A stretch of DNA of 64,000 bases from Nocardioides alcanivorans (lineage in GTDB: Bacteria; Actinomycetota; Actinomycetes; Propionibacteriales; Nocardioidaceae), in contig NZ_JAKGRW010000006.1 in assembly GCF_021555175.1 (NCBI RefSeq), forward strand, positions 186,001 to 250,000, read 5' to 3'. Positions within the stretch are counted from its first letter, which is position 1; each line of letters begins with the position of its first letter. A program made the position numbers and the translations under genes. Positions 30,029-38,501 of this stretch are shown here, in pieces. The notes beneath the pieces are model-generated. The model did no database searches, was not told where the DNA came from, and saw only the letters and a list, made by a program, of their open reading frames with translations.

Positions 30029-31072
30029 ATGGCTGGTGGAAACCGCGACAAGGCGCTCGACGCAGCGCTCGCCAACATCGAGAAGCAGTTCGGCAAGGGT
30101 TCGATCATGCGCCTGGGCGACGAGACCCGGGCTCCCCTCGAGGTGATCCCGACGGGATCCATCGCTCTCGACGTCGCGTTGGGCCTCGGTGGCCTTCCCC
30201 GCGGTCGCGTCGTGGAGATCTACGGTCCGGAGTCCTCTGGTAAGACCACCGTCGCCCTGCATGCCGTTGCCAGCGCGCAGAAGGCCGGCGGCATCGTCGC
30301 CTTCATCGATGCCGAGCACGCGCTCGATCCCGAATACGCCAAGAACCTCGGCGTCGACACCGACGCCCTGCTGGTCTCCCAGCCCGACTCCGGTGAGCAG
30401 GCCCTCGAGATCGCCGACATGCTGGTGCGCTCGGGCGCTCTCGACCTGCTCGTCATCGACTCCGTCGCGGCCCTCGTGCCGCGTGCCGAGATCGAGGGTG
30501 AGATGGGTGACTCCCACGTCGGTCTGCAGGCCCGACTCATGAGCCAGGCGCTTCGCAAGATGACCGGTGCCCTCAACAATTCCGGCACCACCGCGATCTT
30601 CATCAACCAGCTGCGCGAGAAGATCGGTGTCATGTTCGGCTCGCCCGAGACCACCACCGGTGGTCGGGCGCTGAAGTTCTACTCCTCGGTGCGTCTCGAC
30701 GTGCGCCGCATCGAGACCCTGAAGGACGGCACCGACATGGTCGGCAACCGGACCCGGGTCAAGGTCGTCAAGAACAAGGTCGCGCCGCCGTTCAAGCAGG
30801 CAGAGTTCGACATCATGTATGGCAAGGGCATCAGCCGCGAGGGCGGTCTGATCGACGTGGGCGTAGAGGCGGGTCTCGTCCGCAAGGCCGGCGCCTGGTA
30901 CACCTACGAGGGCGACCAGCTCGGGCAGGGCAAGGAGAACGCGCGCAACTTCCTGCGTGACAACCCCGACCTGGCCAACGAACTGGAGAAGCGGATCCTC
31001 GAGAAGCTCGGGGTCACCCCGACTGTCGATGCGCCTGCCGATCTCGCTGAGCCGGTCAACGTCGACTTCTGA
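30029..31072 (+). CDS. recA: Recombinase RecA
   Basis: 347-residue DNA strand-exchange ATPase and LexA co-protease, of normal length. Walker A is GPESSGKTT (about residue 67), the Walker B region [12 protein letters not shown], and [15 protein letters not shown] and [14 protein letters not shown] are diagnostic. The ATG at 30029 follows AAGAAGAGGAACGACACC, a purine-rich ribosome site. No intein is present. Two damage-responsive elements lie upstream: a LexA box and a PafBC-type promoter. recX follows after 2 nt. Confidence 0.98.
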   Translation: MAGGNRDKALDAALANIEKQFGKGSIMRLGDETRAPLEVIPTGSIALDVALGLGGLPRGRVVEIYGPESSGKTTVALHAVASAQKAGGIVAFIDAEHALDPEYAKNLGVDTDALLVSQPDSGEQALEIADMLVRSGALDLLVIDSVAALVPRAEIEGEMGDSHVGLQARLMSQALRKMTGALNNSGTTAIFINQLREKIGVMFGSPETTTGGRALKFYSSVRLDVRRIETLKDGTDMVGNRTRVKVVKNKVAPPFKQAEFDIMYGKGISREGGLIDVGVEAGLVRKAGAWYTYEGDQLGQGKENARNFLRDNPDLANELEKRILEKLGVTPTVDAPADLAEPVNVDF

Positions 31073-31074
31073 TC

Positions 31075-31857
31075 ATGACCGGATCCCGGCGCGGGAGTCG
31101 GTCCGACTCAGATCAAGGAGTCGGACCGGCACCTGAGTGGGCAGGCGTCAGTGGTGTGCCCTCGGTGCCCGACTGGGCCGGCGACGTCTCCTTGGGAGTG
31201 GCCGCGTGGGCAGGCACTGATCGCTCGGACGACCCGGCTGAAGCGCGCCCGCGTGCCCGCCACGCCGATGGTTTCGGGCAGGCACGGCGGGGCAAGGGGG
31301 CGCGCGGCCGTCGACGCACAGAGGGTTCCGCTCCGCCGCCGCGTGACAAGGCGATGGATCCGGACGCCGATCCGGAGTCGGTGGCTCGCAAGATCCTGCT
31401 CGACCAGCTCACTGGCCGCGCGCGTACCCGCAAGGAGCTCGCCGACAAGCTGGCTGCCAAGGAAGTCCCCGGAGACGTGGCCACCGCGCTGCTCGATCGG
31501 TTCGAGGAGGTCGGGCTGATCGATGACGCGGCGTTCGCGCGGCTGTGGATCTCCTCGCGCCAGCCGGGCAAGGGACTTGCGCGTCGGGCGCTGGCGCAGG
31601 AACTGCGTCGCAAGGGGATCGACGATGAGGTCGCCCGTGAGGCGCTCGATGAGATCGACTCCGCCGACGAAGACGCTGCAGCGCGTGGATTGGTGCGCAA
31701 GAAGCTCCGCTCGCTGCGCAACGTGCCGCCCGAGGTGGCGACCCGCCGCCTGGTGGGCATGCTCGCTCGCAAGGGATATGGTCCCGGCGTGGCCTATCGG
31801 ATCGTGAAGGAGGAACTGCAGGCAGATCCCGACGAGGCGTCGGACAACCTGTGGTGA
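31075..31857 (+). CDS. recX: RecA regulator RecX with long N-terminal extension
   Basis: 260 residues; the last 160 or so are RecX, three-helix repeats that bind and restrain RecA filaments (ARKILLDQLTGRARTRKELADKL, VGLIDDAAFARLWISSR, GLARRALAQELRRKGI, RLVGMLARKGYGPGVAYRIV). The first 90 residues are low-complexity, rich in Gly, Ser, Arg and Pro, longer than usual. A later start cannot be excluded, but the ATG at 31075 lies 2 nt after recA, as expected for an operon. The stop overlaps the next gene. Confidence 0.93.
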   Translation: MTGSRRGSRSDSDQGVGPAPEWAGVSGVPSVPDWAGDVSLGVAAWAGTDRSDDPAEARPRARHADGFGQARRGKGARGRRRTEGSAPPPRDKAMDPDADPESVARKILLDQLTGRARTRKELADKLAAKEVPGDVATALLDRFEEVGLIDDAAFARLWISSRQPGKGLARRALAQELRRKGIDDEVAREALDEIDSADEDAAARGLVRKKLRSLRNVPPEVATRRLVGMLARKGYGPGVAYRIVKEELQADPDEASDNLW

Positions 31858-32546
31858 CCGTGGTGGAGGTGCGCACCGCCCACGGGGTGCTGCGTGCTGA
31901 GGTCGACGCGCGAGAGTCGTGGCGGGCCGCTGCGGAGCGCGTTGCCGGCCGACGGGTCGTGCCCGTCGACCTGTCCGCAGATCCGCCCCTCTTCGCCACC
32001 GAGTCCCCTTGGCAGGTGGCACTGCGTCCGGCCACGCCGGGCGACCTTCCCGATCTGCTCCGGTGGCGGCAGCACGAGCACGTTCGCCGGTGGTGGGCCG
32101 CAGAAGGGGAGCCCACCCAGGAGTTGGTGCGAGGTCAATATGCACCGGTGATTGCTGGCGAGACGCCCGACTCCTTGTGGATCGTCGAGACCAACGGTCG
32201 TTCGCTCGGGTTCTTGATCGACTACCTGTTGCGCGACCACCCGGACTACGCCGTGCTCACTCCTGACCCGGAGGCGATCGGGGTCGACTATGCGATCGGG
32301 GAGCCGGGTTGGGTGGGCCGCGGTGTCGGTCCGCAGATGCTGTGGGCCTGGATGCTCACGGTGGGCCGGCGCCATCCCGGCGTGGCCACGGGATTCGCGG
32401 CGCCAGATCATCGCAACGTCGCGTCGTTGCGAGTGCTTGCCAAGGCTGGCTTCCGTGCGGGGACGTGGTTCGACGAGCCACAGCCTGACGGCACGGTCGA
32501 CACGGTGGTCGGGTGCAGCATCGGGTTCGCCACCGTCTTGGGATGA
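31854..32546 (+). CDS. GNAT family N-acetyltransferase
   Basis: 230 residues. A 55-residue leader precedes a GNAT domain of the type seen in aminoglycoside 6'-acetyltransferases and siderophore acetylases: ALRPATPGDLPDLLRWRQHEHVRRWW, then EAIGVDYAIGEPGWVGRGVGPQMLWAW (acetyl-CoA loop) and DHRNVASLRVLAKAGFRAG. The substrate is not predictable. I chose the GTG at 31854 (GTGA overlap with the recX stop); an adjacent in-frame GTG at 31851 is equally possible. Confidence 0.8.
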   Translation: MTVVEVRTAHGVLRAEVDARESWRAAAERVAGRRVVPVDLSADPPLFATESPWQVALRPATPGDLPDLLRWRQHEHVRRWWAAEGEPTQELVRGQYAPVIAGETPDSLWIVETNGRSLGFLIDYLLRDHPDYAVLTPDPEAIGVDYAIGEPGWVGRGVGPQMLWAWMLTVGRRHPGVATGFAAPDHRNVASLRVLAKAGFRAGTWFDEPQPDGTVDTVVGCSIGFATVLG

Positions 32547-32608
32547 CAAACTGCTGCTCGCGGCGGGGGTGTTCGTGGCAGCAGTTCTCGGTGGGCGATA
32601 GTTCTTCC

Positions 32609-33466
32609 ATGCCCTTCGACTCCGACATCCGCGAAGCCCTCCGTCCGCCCGGGCCGGCCGTCGACCTCGGCACCATCGATCCCCGAGGCCTCGTGGGGCA
32701 TGACGGTGACAAGGACCGTGCCGAGGACGAGCTCGTGCAGGTCGGCGAGGAGTTGGCCGACCTGCAAGAACGTCTCTTCGCGCATCGGGGCGATGCGGCC
32801 GCACGCAGCGTCCTGTTGGTCCTGCAGGGCATGGACACCTCCGGCAAGGGCGGCGTCATCCGACACGCCGTGGGCCTGGTTGACCCGCAGGGAGTGCGGA
32901 TCACCTCCTTCAAGGCCCCGACGCAGGAGGAGTTGGCCCACGACTTCCTGTGGCGCATTCGCAAGGGCATCCCCGACGCGGGCTACCTCGGCGTGTTCGA
33001 CCGCTCCCACTACGAGGACGTGCTCATCGGCCGGGTCCGCGCCCTCGCGAGCCCCGACGAGCTGGAGCGCCGCTATGACGCAATCAACGCGTTCGAGCAG
33101 GAGCTGGTCGAACGAGGCGTGGTGATCGTGAAGTGCATGCTCCACATCTCGCCCGATGAGCAGAAGGAGCGCCTCCTGGCCCGGTTGGAGAATCCGGACA
33201 AGCACTGGAAGTTCAACCCCGGTGACATCGACGAGAGGGCGCAATGGGGTGCCTATCGCGAGGCATATGAGATCGCCCTCACGCGCACCCACACCGAGCA
33301 CGCCCCATGGCACGTCGTGCCGAGCGACCGCAAGTGGCTGCGCAACCTGGCTGTCGCGCAGCTGCTGCTGGAGACCTTCCGGGACCTCGACCTCGGGTGG
33401 CCGCCGGCCGACTTCGACGTCGAGGAGCAACTCGAGCGTCTCAAGGAAGAGGACCCCATCGGATGA
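32609..33466 (+). CDS. ppk2: Polyphosphate kinase 2 family protein
   Basis: 285-residue cytosolic kinase that transfers phosphate between polyphosphate and nucleotides (direction and nucleotide depend on class). Walker A is LQGMDTSGKGGVIRH, Walker B FDRSHYEDVLIGRV, and the lid has HISPDEQKERLLARL and KFNPGDIDERAQW. The length fits single-domain PPK2. The stop overlaps the ATG of the HipA-like gene (ATGA), and that gene overlaps the DUF3037 gene, so the three form one translationally coupled unit. Confidence 0.92.
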   Translation: MPFDSDIREALRPPGPAVDLGTIDPRGLVGHDGDKDRAEDELVQVGEELADLQERLFAHRGDAAARSVLLVLQGMDTSGKGGVIRHAVGLVDPQGVRITSFKAPTQEELAHDFLWRIRKGIPDAGYLGVFDRSHYEDVLIGRVRALASPDELERRYDAINAFEQELVERGVVIVKCMLHISPDEQKERLLARLENPDKHWKFNPGDIDERAQWGAYREAYEIALTRTHTEHAPWHVVPSDRKWLRNLAVAQLLLETFRDLDLGWPPADFDVEEQLERLKEEDPIG

Positions 33467-34226
33467 TCGAGATCCACCGGATCACCCGGTACAACACGCC
33501 GCTGCGTGAGGGTGGGTCGCTGCCCGGCATCGTCGAGGCCGATGACCTCGGCACCTACGTGTGCAAGTTCCGCGGGGCCGGCCAAGGTCTCCGAGTGCTC
33601 GTGGCGGAGGTCATCGTCGGCGAGCTGGCCAGAGCCATCGGTTTGAGCACACCCCGTCTGGTGGGGCTCGACCTGAGGCAGGAGATCGCCCGCTACGAGG
33701 CCGACGAGGAAGTGCAGGACCTGCTGACCCGGAGCCTGGGCCTCAACCTGGGTGTCGACTTCCTGCCTGGCTCGTTCGGTTTCGACGGGGCGATCCCCGA
33801 CGGGGACGACGACGCCGGCAAGATCCTGTGGCTCGATGCCTTCTGCGCGAACGTCGATCGATCCTGGCGCAATCCCAACATGCTCGTGTGGCACCGGAAG
33901 CTCTGGGTCATCGACCACGGGGCGAGCCTGTACTTCCACCACGGTTGGGGTGGCGGCGTCACGGACCCCTACGTTTCGCCAACCAAGCATGGGACGCCAG
34001 TGACCACGTGCTCCTCGATCACGTCAGCGAGCTTGCTTCGGCGGACAAGGTCATCTCTGCGTTGCTGACCGAGGAACTGCTGGGTGACATTCTTGCGCAG
34101 GTCCCCGATGAGTGGCTCGAACCGGTCCCCGGTGCGGAGACGGCCGCCGCGCTGCGCGATGCCTACGTGAGGTTCTTGGTCGCACGCCTGTCCACCCGCC
34201 AGTGGCTCCCGGGGGTGGGCGCATGA
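33463..34226 (+). CDS. HipA-like kinase family protein (one frameshift)
   Basis: 254 residues after repair. It resembles the catalytic part of HipA/PI3-4-kinase-like proteins: FRGAGQGLRVLVAEVIVGELARAIG, a catalytic-loop candidate LWLDAFCANVDRSWRNPNML and a metal-binding candidate WVIDHGASLYFHH. It lacks the N-terminal HipA domain and has no HipB-type partner. The frame breaks in the T-run 33974-33976; adding a T reads DPYVFANQAWDASDHVLLDHV. HipA-like/DUF3037 pairs like this one recur in actinobacteria; their role is not established. Confidence 0.8.
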
Positions 34227-34600
34227 GCTTCGCCTACGAGTACGTCGTGATTCGCTGCGTGCCTCGGGTGCACCGCGAGGAGTTCATCAACCTCGGCGTC
34301 GTCCTGCACTGCCAGGGCGCAGAGTTCCTCGACGTGGAATGGCGCTGTGACGACGACCGGGTCCGAGCCCTGGACCCGCATGTCGACCTGCACCAGGTGC
34401 GCGACGGCATGGCCTACATCGAGGCGATCTGCCGCGGCACCGGGCGTGCCGGGGCTGCTGCGAGTGCCTCGCTCGGCACCCGATTCGGGTTCCTCAAGGC
34501 TCCGCGCAGCACGGTGCTGCAACCTGCTCCGGTCCACGGTGGTCTCACCGACGATCCCGCGGCCACGCTGGCGCGACTGTGCTCCGTCCTCGTCGGCTGA
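34223..34600 (+). CDS. DUF3037 domain-containing protein
   Basis: 125 residues: FAYEYVVIRCVPRVHREEFINLGVVLHC, DDRVRALDPHVDLHQVRDGMAYIEAICRG and RFGFLKAPRSTVLQPAPVHGGLTDDP are typical of DUF3037. The function is unknown. It overlaps the HipA-like gene by 4 nt (ATGA), so the two products are probably made in step and may interact (inference). Confidence 0.85.
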   Translation: MSFAYEYVVIRCVPRVHREEFINLGVVLHCQGAEFLDVEWRCDDDRVRALDPHVDLHQVRDGMAYIEAICRGTGRAGAAASASLGTRFGFLKAPRSTVLQPAPVHGGLTDDPAATLARLCSVLVG

Positions 34601-34620
34601 GATGCGGGCGCTCTCGTGGG

Positions 34621-35363
34621 TCAGACGGGGACGAGCTCGACGGCGCCGACGGCATACCTGGCGAGTACGACGCGGGCCAGCTCCTGGTGGGCGCCCAGCG
34701 GCGCGGAGACCGCAACGGCGCCGGCCTCGAGGGCAAGCTCAGCGGCACGGTCGGGCAGGAAGCCCGGCGCAAGGAAGAGCGATCCGACGGCGATGTGACG
34801 ACGGCCCTCGGCCCGGAAGGCACGCACGGCCTCGCCGGTTGCCGGGGAGCCGTCGAGGCGAACGCCGCCTTCACGGGGAGGTGGTGGTGCGCACCCCAGA
34901 CCCGGGCGAGCCGGGCGACGGTACGGTTGGCGAGTTGATCGCTGGAACCGGCTGCAGCGAGCACCAGGGCATCGAGCTCGAGCACCCGCGCCTCCTTGAG
35001 GGCGGCCCGAAGCCGCAGGTCGAGCACCTCGAGGAATGCGTTCTCCAACCCGAGGATGGAGGACGCGCGGATCTTGAGGCCCTCGTGCTTGGCGCTCTGC
35101 TCGGCGATCGCTGCCGGAACGTCGACCTTGGCGTGGTAGGCCTCGGTCAGCAGCAGCGGGACGACGACGATCTCCTCGACGCCCGCGCGTGCGAGCTTGC
35201 CGACGACGGCGTTGAACGACGGCTTGGAGAACTCGAGGAATGCCGTCTCGATCCGCAGATCCGGCCGCAGGGCGCGGACTTCGTCGACGAGAGCGGTGAT
35301 GGTCTCGGCTGAACGAGGGTCGCGGCTGCCGTGTGCCAGGCACACCAGTGCAGGAGCGGTCAT
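34621..35363 (-). CDS. Sirohydrochlorin chelatase / CbiX-like (one frameshift)
   Basis: 247 residues after repair. CbiX/SirB-type chelatase that inserts iron (or cobalt) into sirohydrochlorin; siroheme is the cofactor of the sulfite reductase encoded upstream. The metal-site start LVCLAHGSRDPRSAETI and VVVPLLLTEAYHAKVDVPAAI mark the first half. The second half (VLELDALVLAAAGSSDQ, IAVGSLFLAPGFLPDRAAELA) is a repeat of the fold. One base is missing in 34875-34878: restoring it reads HHHLPREGGVRLDGSPATG. GGGAGG precedes the ATG. It is last in the sulfur operon. Confidence 0.88.
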
Positions 35364-35415
35364 GGCCGAACGCCTCCCTTCGGGAATGTGGTGCATCGGT
35401 TCTCGTACGGGTTGT

Positions 35416-36162
35416 TCATACGTGGATCCCGCACTCGGTCTTGTTCTGACCCGCCCAGCGGCCGCTGCGGGGGTCTTCGCCGGGCGCGACCCGCGACGTG
35501 CACGGCCAGCACCCGATGGACGGGTAGCCGTCGTACACGAGCGGGTTGACCAGTACGCCGTTGTCCTGGATGTAGCGCTCGACCTGCTCGTCGCTCCACC
35601 GGGCGATGGGGGAGACCTTGACCTTCCCCTTCTTGGCATCCCAGCCGATCACCGGGGCGATGACTCGATTGTGCGTCTCGGCTCGCCGCAGCCCGGTCGC
35701 CCAGGCGTCGTACTCCTCGAGGCCCTCGGCCAGGGGCTGGACCTTGCGCATCTTGCAGCACAGGTCGGGGTCACGCTTGAAGAGCTCGGGGCCGAACTCG
35801 GCGTCCTGCTCCGCCACGGTCTGCCGCGGGGTGAGCGTGATCAGGTTGATGTCCATGGTGTGCTTCACCGCGTCGGCGGTGCCGACGGTCTCGGTGAAGT
35901 GGTAACCGGTGTCGAGGAAGACGACATCGATGCCCGGGGCGACCTTGCTGGCGAGGTGTGCCAGCACGGCGTCACCCATCGAGGAGGTGATGCAGAAACG
36001 CTCCCCGAACGTGGCCACGGCCCATTCGATGATGTGCTCAGCGGGTGCCAGCTCCAGTTCGGCGCCGGCGTGCGAAACGATCTCGCGCAGTTCCTCGGGG
36101 CTGCGCCCCTCGGTGTGGCTGCCCCGGTAGGCGGCGGCTTGCGTCGTTGCGAACGCAGTCAT
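35416..36162 (-). CDS. cysH: Assimilatory (phospho)adenylyl-sulfate reductase
   Basis: 248-residue thioredoxin-dependent reductase producing sulfite. The PP-loop-like region is FCITSSMGDAVLAHL and DVVFLDTGYHFTET. Cysteine pairs in DLCCKMRKV and GCWPCTSR would hold a [4Fe-4S] cluster, which indicates an APS rather than PAPS reductase. The catalytic cysteine is in TECGIHV at the C-terminus. The ATG overlaps the stop of the zinc-ribbon gene upstream (ATGA). Confidence 0.94.
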   Translation of the reverse strand: MTAFATTQAAAYRGSHTEGRSPEELREIVSHAGAELELAPAEHIIEWAVATFGERFCITSSMGDAVLAHLASKVAPGIDVVFLDTGYHFTETVGTADAVKHTMDINLITLTPRQTVAEQDAEFGPELFKRDPDLCCKMRKVQPLAEGLEEYDAWATGLRRAETHNRVIAPVIGWDAKKGKVKVSPIARWSDEQVERYIQDNGVLVNPLVYDGYPSIGCWPCTSRVAPGEDPRSGRWAGQNKTECGIHV

Positions 36163-36350
36163 CGCTCTCCTCCCAGGTTGGGCCGGGCAATCATGCCCAG
36201 CATCTTGACGGTGAAGGCCCTCAAGCAGGACCGGCATTCCCATGCGCCGTGCGGCGAGGTGATCTCGCCGTCCTCGCCCTCCACCTCGTGGGGACGAAGG
36301 TCGCCGTCACCGCAGTACGGGCAGAGGTAAGGCGTGGCGCGGGAGTTCAT
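36159..36350 (-). CDS. Small zinc-ribbon protein between sulfite reductase and cysH
   Basis: 63 residues. Two CxxC pairs, YLCPYCGDGD and WECRSCLRAF, about 30 residues apart should bind zinc or an iron-sulfur centre. The first ATG that fits lies 4 nt after the sulfite-reductase stop, and the end overlaps cysH by 4 nt, so it is a true member of the operon. Small proteins sit at this position in other actinomycetes. The function is not known; a role in electron transfer or cofactor handling for sulfur reduction is a guess. Confidence 0.8.
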   Translation of the reverse strand: MNSRATPYLCPYCGDGDLRPHEVEGEDGEITSPHGAWECRSCLRAFTVKMLGMIARPNLGGER

Positions 36351-36354
36351 CGGG

Positions 36355-38064
36355 TCAGACACCCACCAGTTCGGGGGCGGTCTCGCCGCGCAGCGCGTCG
36401 TCGTCGGCACGGGTGACCCAGGCAGCGAAGGTCTCGTCTTCCTCACGCTGGATGAGGTAGGCGTTCACGACGTTGGTGATGTAGTCGTCCAAGCCGGAGC
36501 TCGTCACCTTGTGGGCGCGCAGCTTGCGACCGAACCCGGCTCCGAGCCCGAGCGCGCCGCCCAGGTGGACCTGGAAGCCCTCGACCTGGTCGCCGTTCTC
36601 GTCGAGCACCAACTGGCCCTTGAGGCCGATGTCGGCGACCTGGGTGCGGGCGCAGGCGTTGGGGCAGCCGTTCACGTTGACGGTGATCGGCTGGTCCAGG
36701 TCGGGGAACCGGCTCTCGAGCTCACCCACGAGCTTGCGGGCCCGTTCCTTGGTGTCGACGATCGCGAGCTTGCAGTACTCGATCCCGGTGCAGGCCATCG
36801 TGTTGCGACGCCAGTTCGAGGGGTTCGCCTCCAGCCCGATCGTGTCGAGGTCCGCGACCAGGGCGTCGACGGCGTCCGGCGCGACGCCGAGGACCACCAG
36901 CTTCTGGTACGCCGTCAGCCGGGCGCCTGCGGCACCGTGCTTCTCGACGACGTCGGCCAGGTCGACCAGTGTCTGACCGTTGATGCGGCCAACGGTCGGG
37001 GCGACCCCGACGTAGAACTTGCCGTCCTTCTGCTCGTGCACACCGATGTGGTCGCCCTGGCGCAGGGGCGCGACCGGGGACGGGTTGTTGACGAGCTCAC
37101 GCTTGAGGTACTCGGTCTCGAGCACCTCGCGGAACTTCTCCTTGCCCCAGTCGGCCACCAGGAACTTCAGGCGGGCGCGGGAGCGGAGGCGTCGGTAGCC
37201 GTAGTCGCGGAAGATCGACGCGACACCCTCCCAGGCATCGGCCACCTCATCGAGCGGGATCCACACACCGAGCTTGACGGCCAGGTGTGGATTGGTCGAC
37301 AGTCCACCACCGACCCACAGGTCGAAGCCGGGACCGTGCTCGGGGTGCACCGTGCCCACGAAGGACACGTCATTCGCCTCGGGGGCCACGTCGTGGCTCG
37401 GGTGTCCGGTCACCGCGGTCTTGAACTTGCGGGGGAAGTTCGAGAACTCGGGGTTGCCGATGTAGCGACGCTTGATCTCGGCCAGGGCCGGACTGCCGTC
37501 GATGATCTCGTCCTTGGCGACGCCCGCGACGGGCGAGCCGAGGAACGGTCGCGGAGAGTCGCCGCATGCCTCGAGGGTGCTCAGGCCGGCAGCACCGAGG
37601 CGCTCCCAGATCTCGGGCACGTCCTCGATGCGGATCCAGTGGTACTGGATGTTGCAACGGTCCGTGATGTCTGCGGTGTCACGGGCGAAGTCGACCGAGA
37701 CGCTGCCGAGGGCGCGCAACGCGTCCGCATCGAGCAGGGCGCCGTCCGAGCGGACCCGCATCATGAAGTAGCGGTCGTCCAGCTCCTCTTCCTCGAGCTG
37801 GGCGGTCTTGCCGCCGTCGAAGCCCGGGGCGCGCTGGGTGTAGAGGCCCATCCAGCGGAAGCGGCCGCGCAGGTCCGCCGGGTCGATCGAGTCGAATCCC
37901 CGCTTGGAGTAGATGTTGAGGATCCGCGACTCGACGTTGAGCGGGTTGTCGTCCTTCTTGGACTGCTCGTTCTTGTTGAGCGGCTCCATGTAGCCCAGGG
38001 CCCACTGGCCTTCGCCCTTCTTGGGGCGGGGGCGAGGTTTGCGGGCAGGTGCCTGGTCATTCAT
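36355..38064 (-). CDS. sir: Ferredoxin-dependent nitrite/sulfite reductase, probably sulfite reductase
   Basis: 569-residue siroheme and [4Fe-4S] enzyme reducing sulfite to sulfide with six electrons. The cluster motif is MACTGIEYCKLA with NGCPNACARTQ (C-x5-C ... C-x3-C). Two ferredoxin-like half domains begin near GRFRWMGLYTQR and GVHEQKDGKFYVGVAP. A nitrite reductase cannot be excluded by sequence alone, but the cysH and chelatase neighbours make sulfite the likely substrate. The ATG at 38064 follows GAAGGA. Upstream lie a cysteine-containing leader peptide and a palindrome. Confidence 0.92.
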   Translation of the reverse strand: MNDQAPARKPRPRPKKGEGQWALGYMEPLNKNEQSKKDDNPLNVESRILNIYSKRGFDSIDPADLRGRFRWMGLYTQRAPGFDGGKTAQLEEEELDDRYFMMRVRSDGALLDADALRALGSVSVDFARDTADITDRCNIQYHWIRIEDVPEIWERLGAAGLSTLEACGDSPRPFLGSPVAGVAKDEIIDGSPALAEIKRRYIGNPEFSNFPRKFKTAVTGHPSHDVAPEANDVSFVGTVHPEHGPGFDLWVGGGLSTNPHLAVKLGVWIPLDEVADAWEGVASIFRDYGYRRLRSRARLKFLVADWGKEKFREVLETEYLKRELVNNPSPVAPLRQGDHIGVHEQKDGKFYVGVAPTVGRINGQTLVDLADVVEKHGAAGARLTAYQKLVVLGVAPDAVDALVADLDTIGLEANPSNWRRNTMACTGIEYCKLAIVDTKERARKLVGELESRFPDLDQPITVNVNGCPNACARTQVADIGLKGQLVLDENGDQVEGFQVHLGGALGLGAGFGRKLRAHKVTSSGLDDYITNVVNAYLIQREEDETFAAWVTRADDDALRGETAPELVGV

Positions 38065-38212
38065 GTGCGAGTTCCTTCGCAAGCAAGAGACGCGCGACGC
38101 GGGGTGCCGGTGTGCCACATCCTTGGGGCACTGGGCTCCTGCGACCGTGCGCCCGGACGGAAGATCTGGTCTGGGCGCCCGCCAACTCAAGTGTTTCGGG
38201 CGGCGGGGGTCG

Positions 38213-38302
38213 TCAGCAGGGCCAACACATCATGCTGCGGGTACGCCCGAAGTCCACGTGGCGTCGGACCACGAGGTAGGCGTGAGTGGCAGCACTGATC
38301 AT
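38213..38302 (-). CDS. Cysteine-containing leader peptide of the sulfur operon
   Basis: 29 codons. The C-terminal stretch RRHVDFGRTRSMMCWPC resembles small putative leader peptides annotated upstream of actinobacterial sulfur genes (my recollection of their pattern is RRHVDL...C). It ends 148 nt before the sulfite-reductase start, same strand. Codons for two cysteines sit next to the stop, so ribosome stalling when charged Cys-tRNA is scarce could control the operon (inference). An in-frame ATG two codons earlier (38308) is an alternative start. Confidence 0.65.
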   Translation of the reverse strand: MISAATHAYLVVRRHVDFGRTRSMMCWPC

Positions 38303-38344
38303 GGGCATGAGTCTCACGTCGCGGACACCGCTTCCACAACCTGA

Positions 38345-38363
38345 CATCTCATGCAGTGAGATG
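38345..38363. promoter_or_regulatory. Candidate operator of the sulfur operon
   Basis: CATCTCATGCAGTGAGATG: 7-bp perfect arms, 5-bp spacer, upstream of the leader peptide. On the minus strand a TTGGAC hexamer precedes it, so the dyad could sit between -35 and -10. The regulator is unknown. Confidence 0.5.
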
Positions 38364-38488
38364 CATGTCCAATGCTCGAGACGGTAACCGAGGTGGCCGG
38401 CCGATCCTGAGTCTGAGGCGGGGATCCGGCATGGTGCGCATCACATCGCGCCCCGGGAGATCGACGTCAGCGTGAAGCCGGGGAGCAC

Positions 38489-38494
38489 TAGTCT
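38489..38494 (+). promoter_or_regulatory. glyA -10 element, leaderless start
   Basis: TAGTCT ends 8 nt before the glyA ATG, with no Shine-Dalgarno between. Confidence 0.45.
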
Positions 38495-38501
38495 GTGCGG
38501 C

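Noticed and set aside
38065..38212. SAM or other riboswitch before sulfite reductase
   Set aside because: I could not find a consistent multi-stem aptamer. The leader peptide explains the region better.
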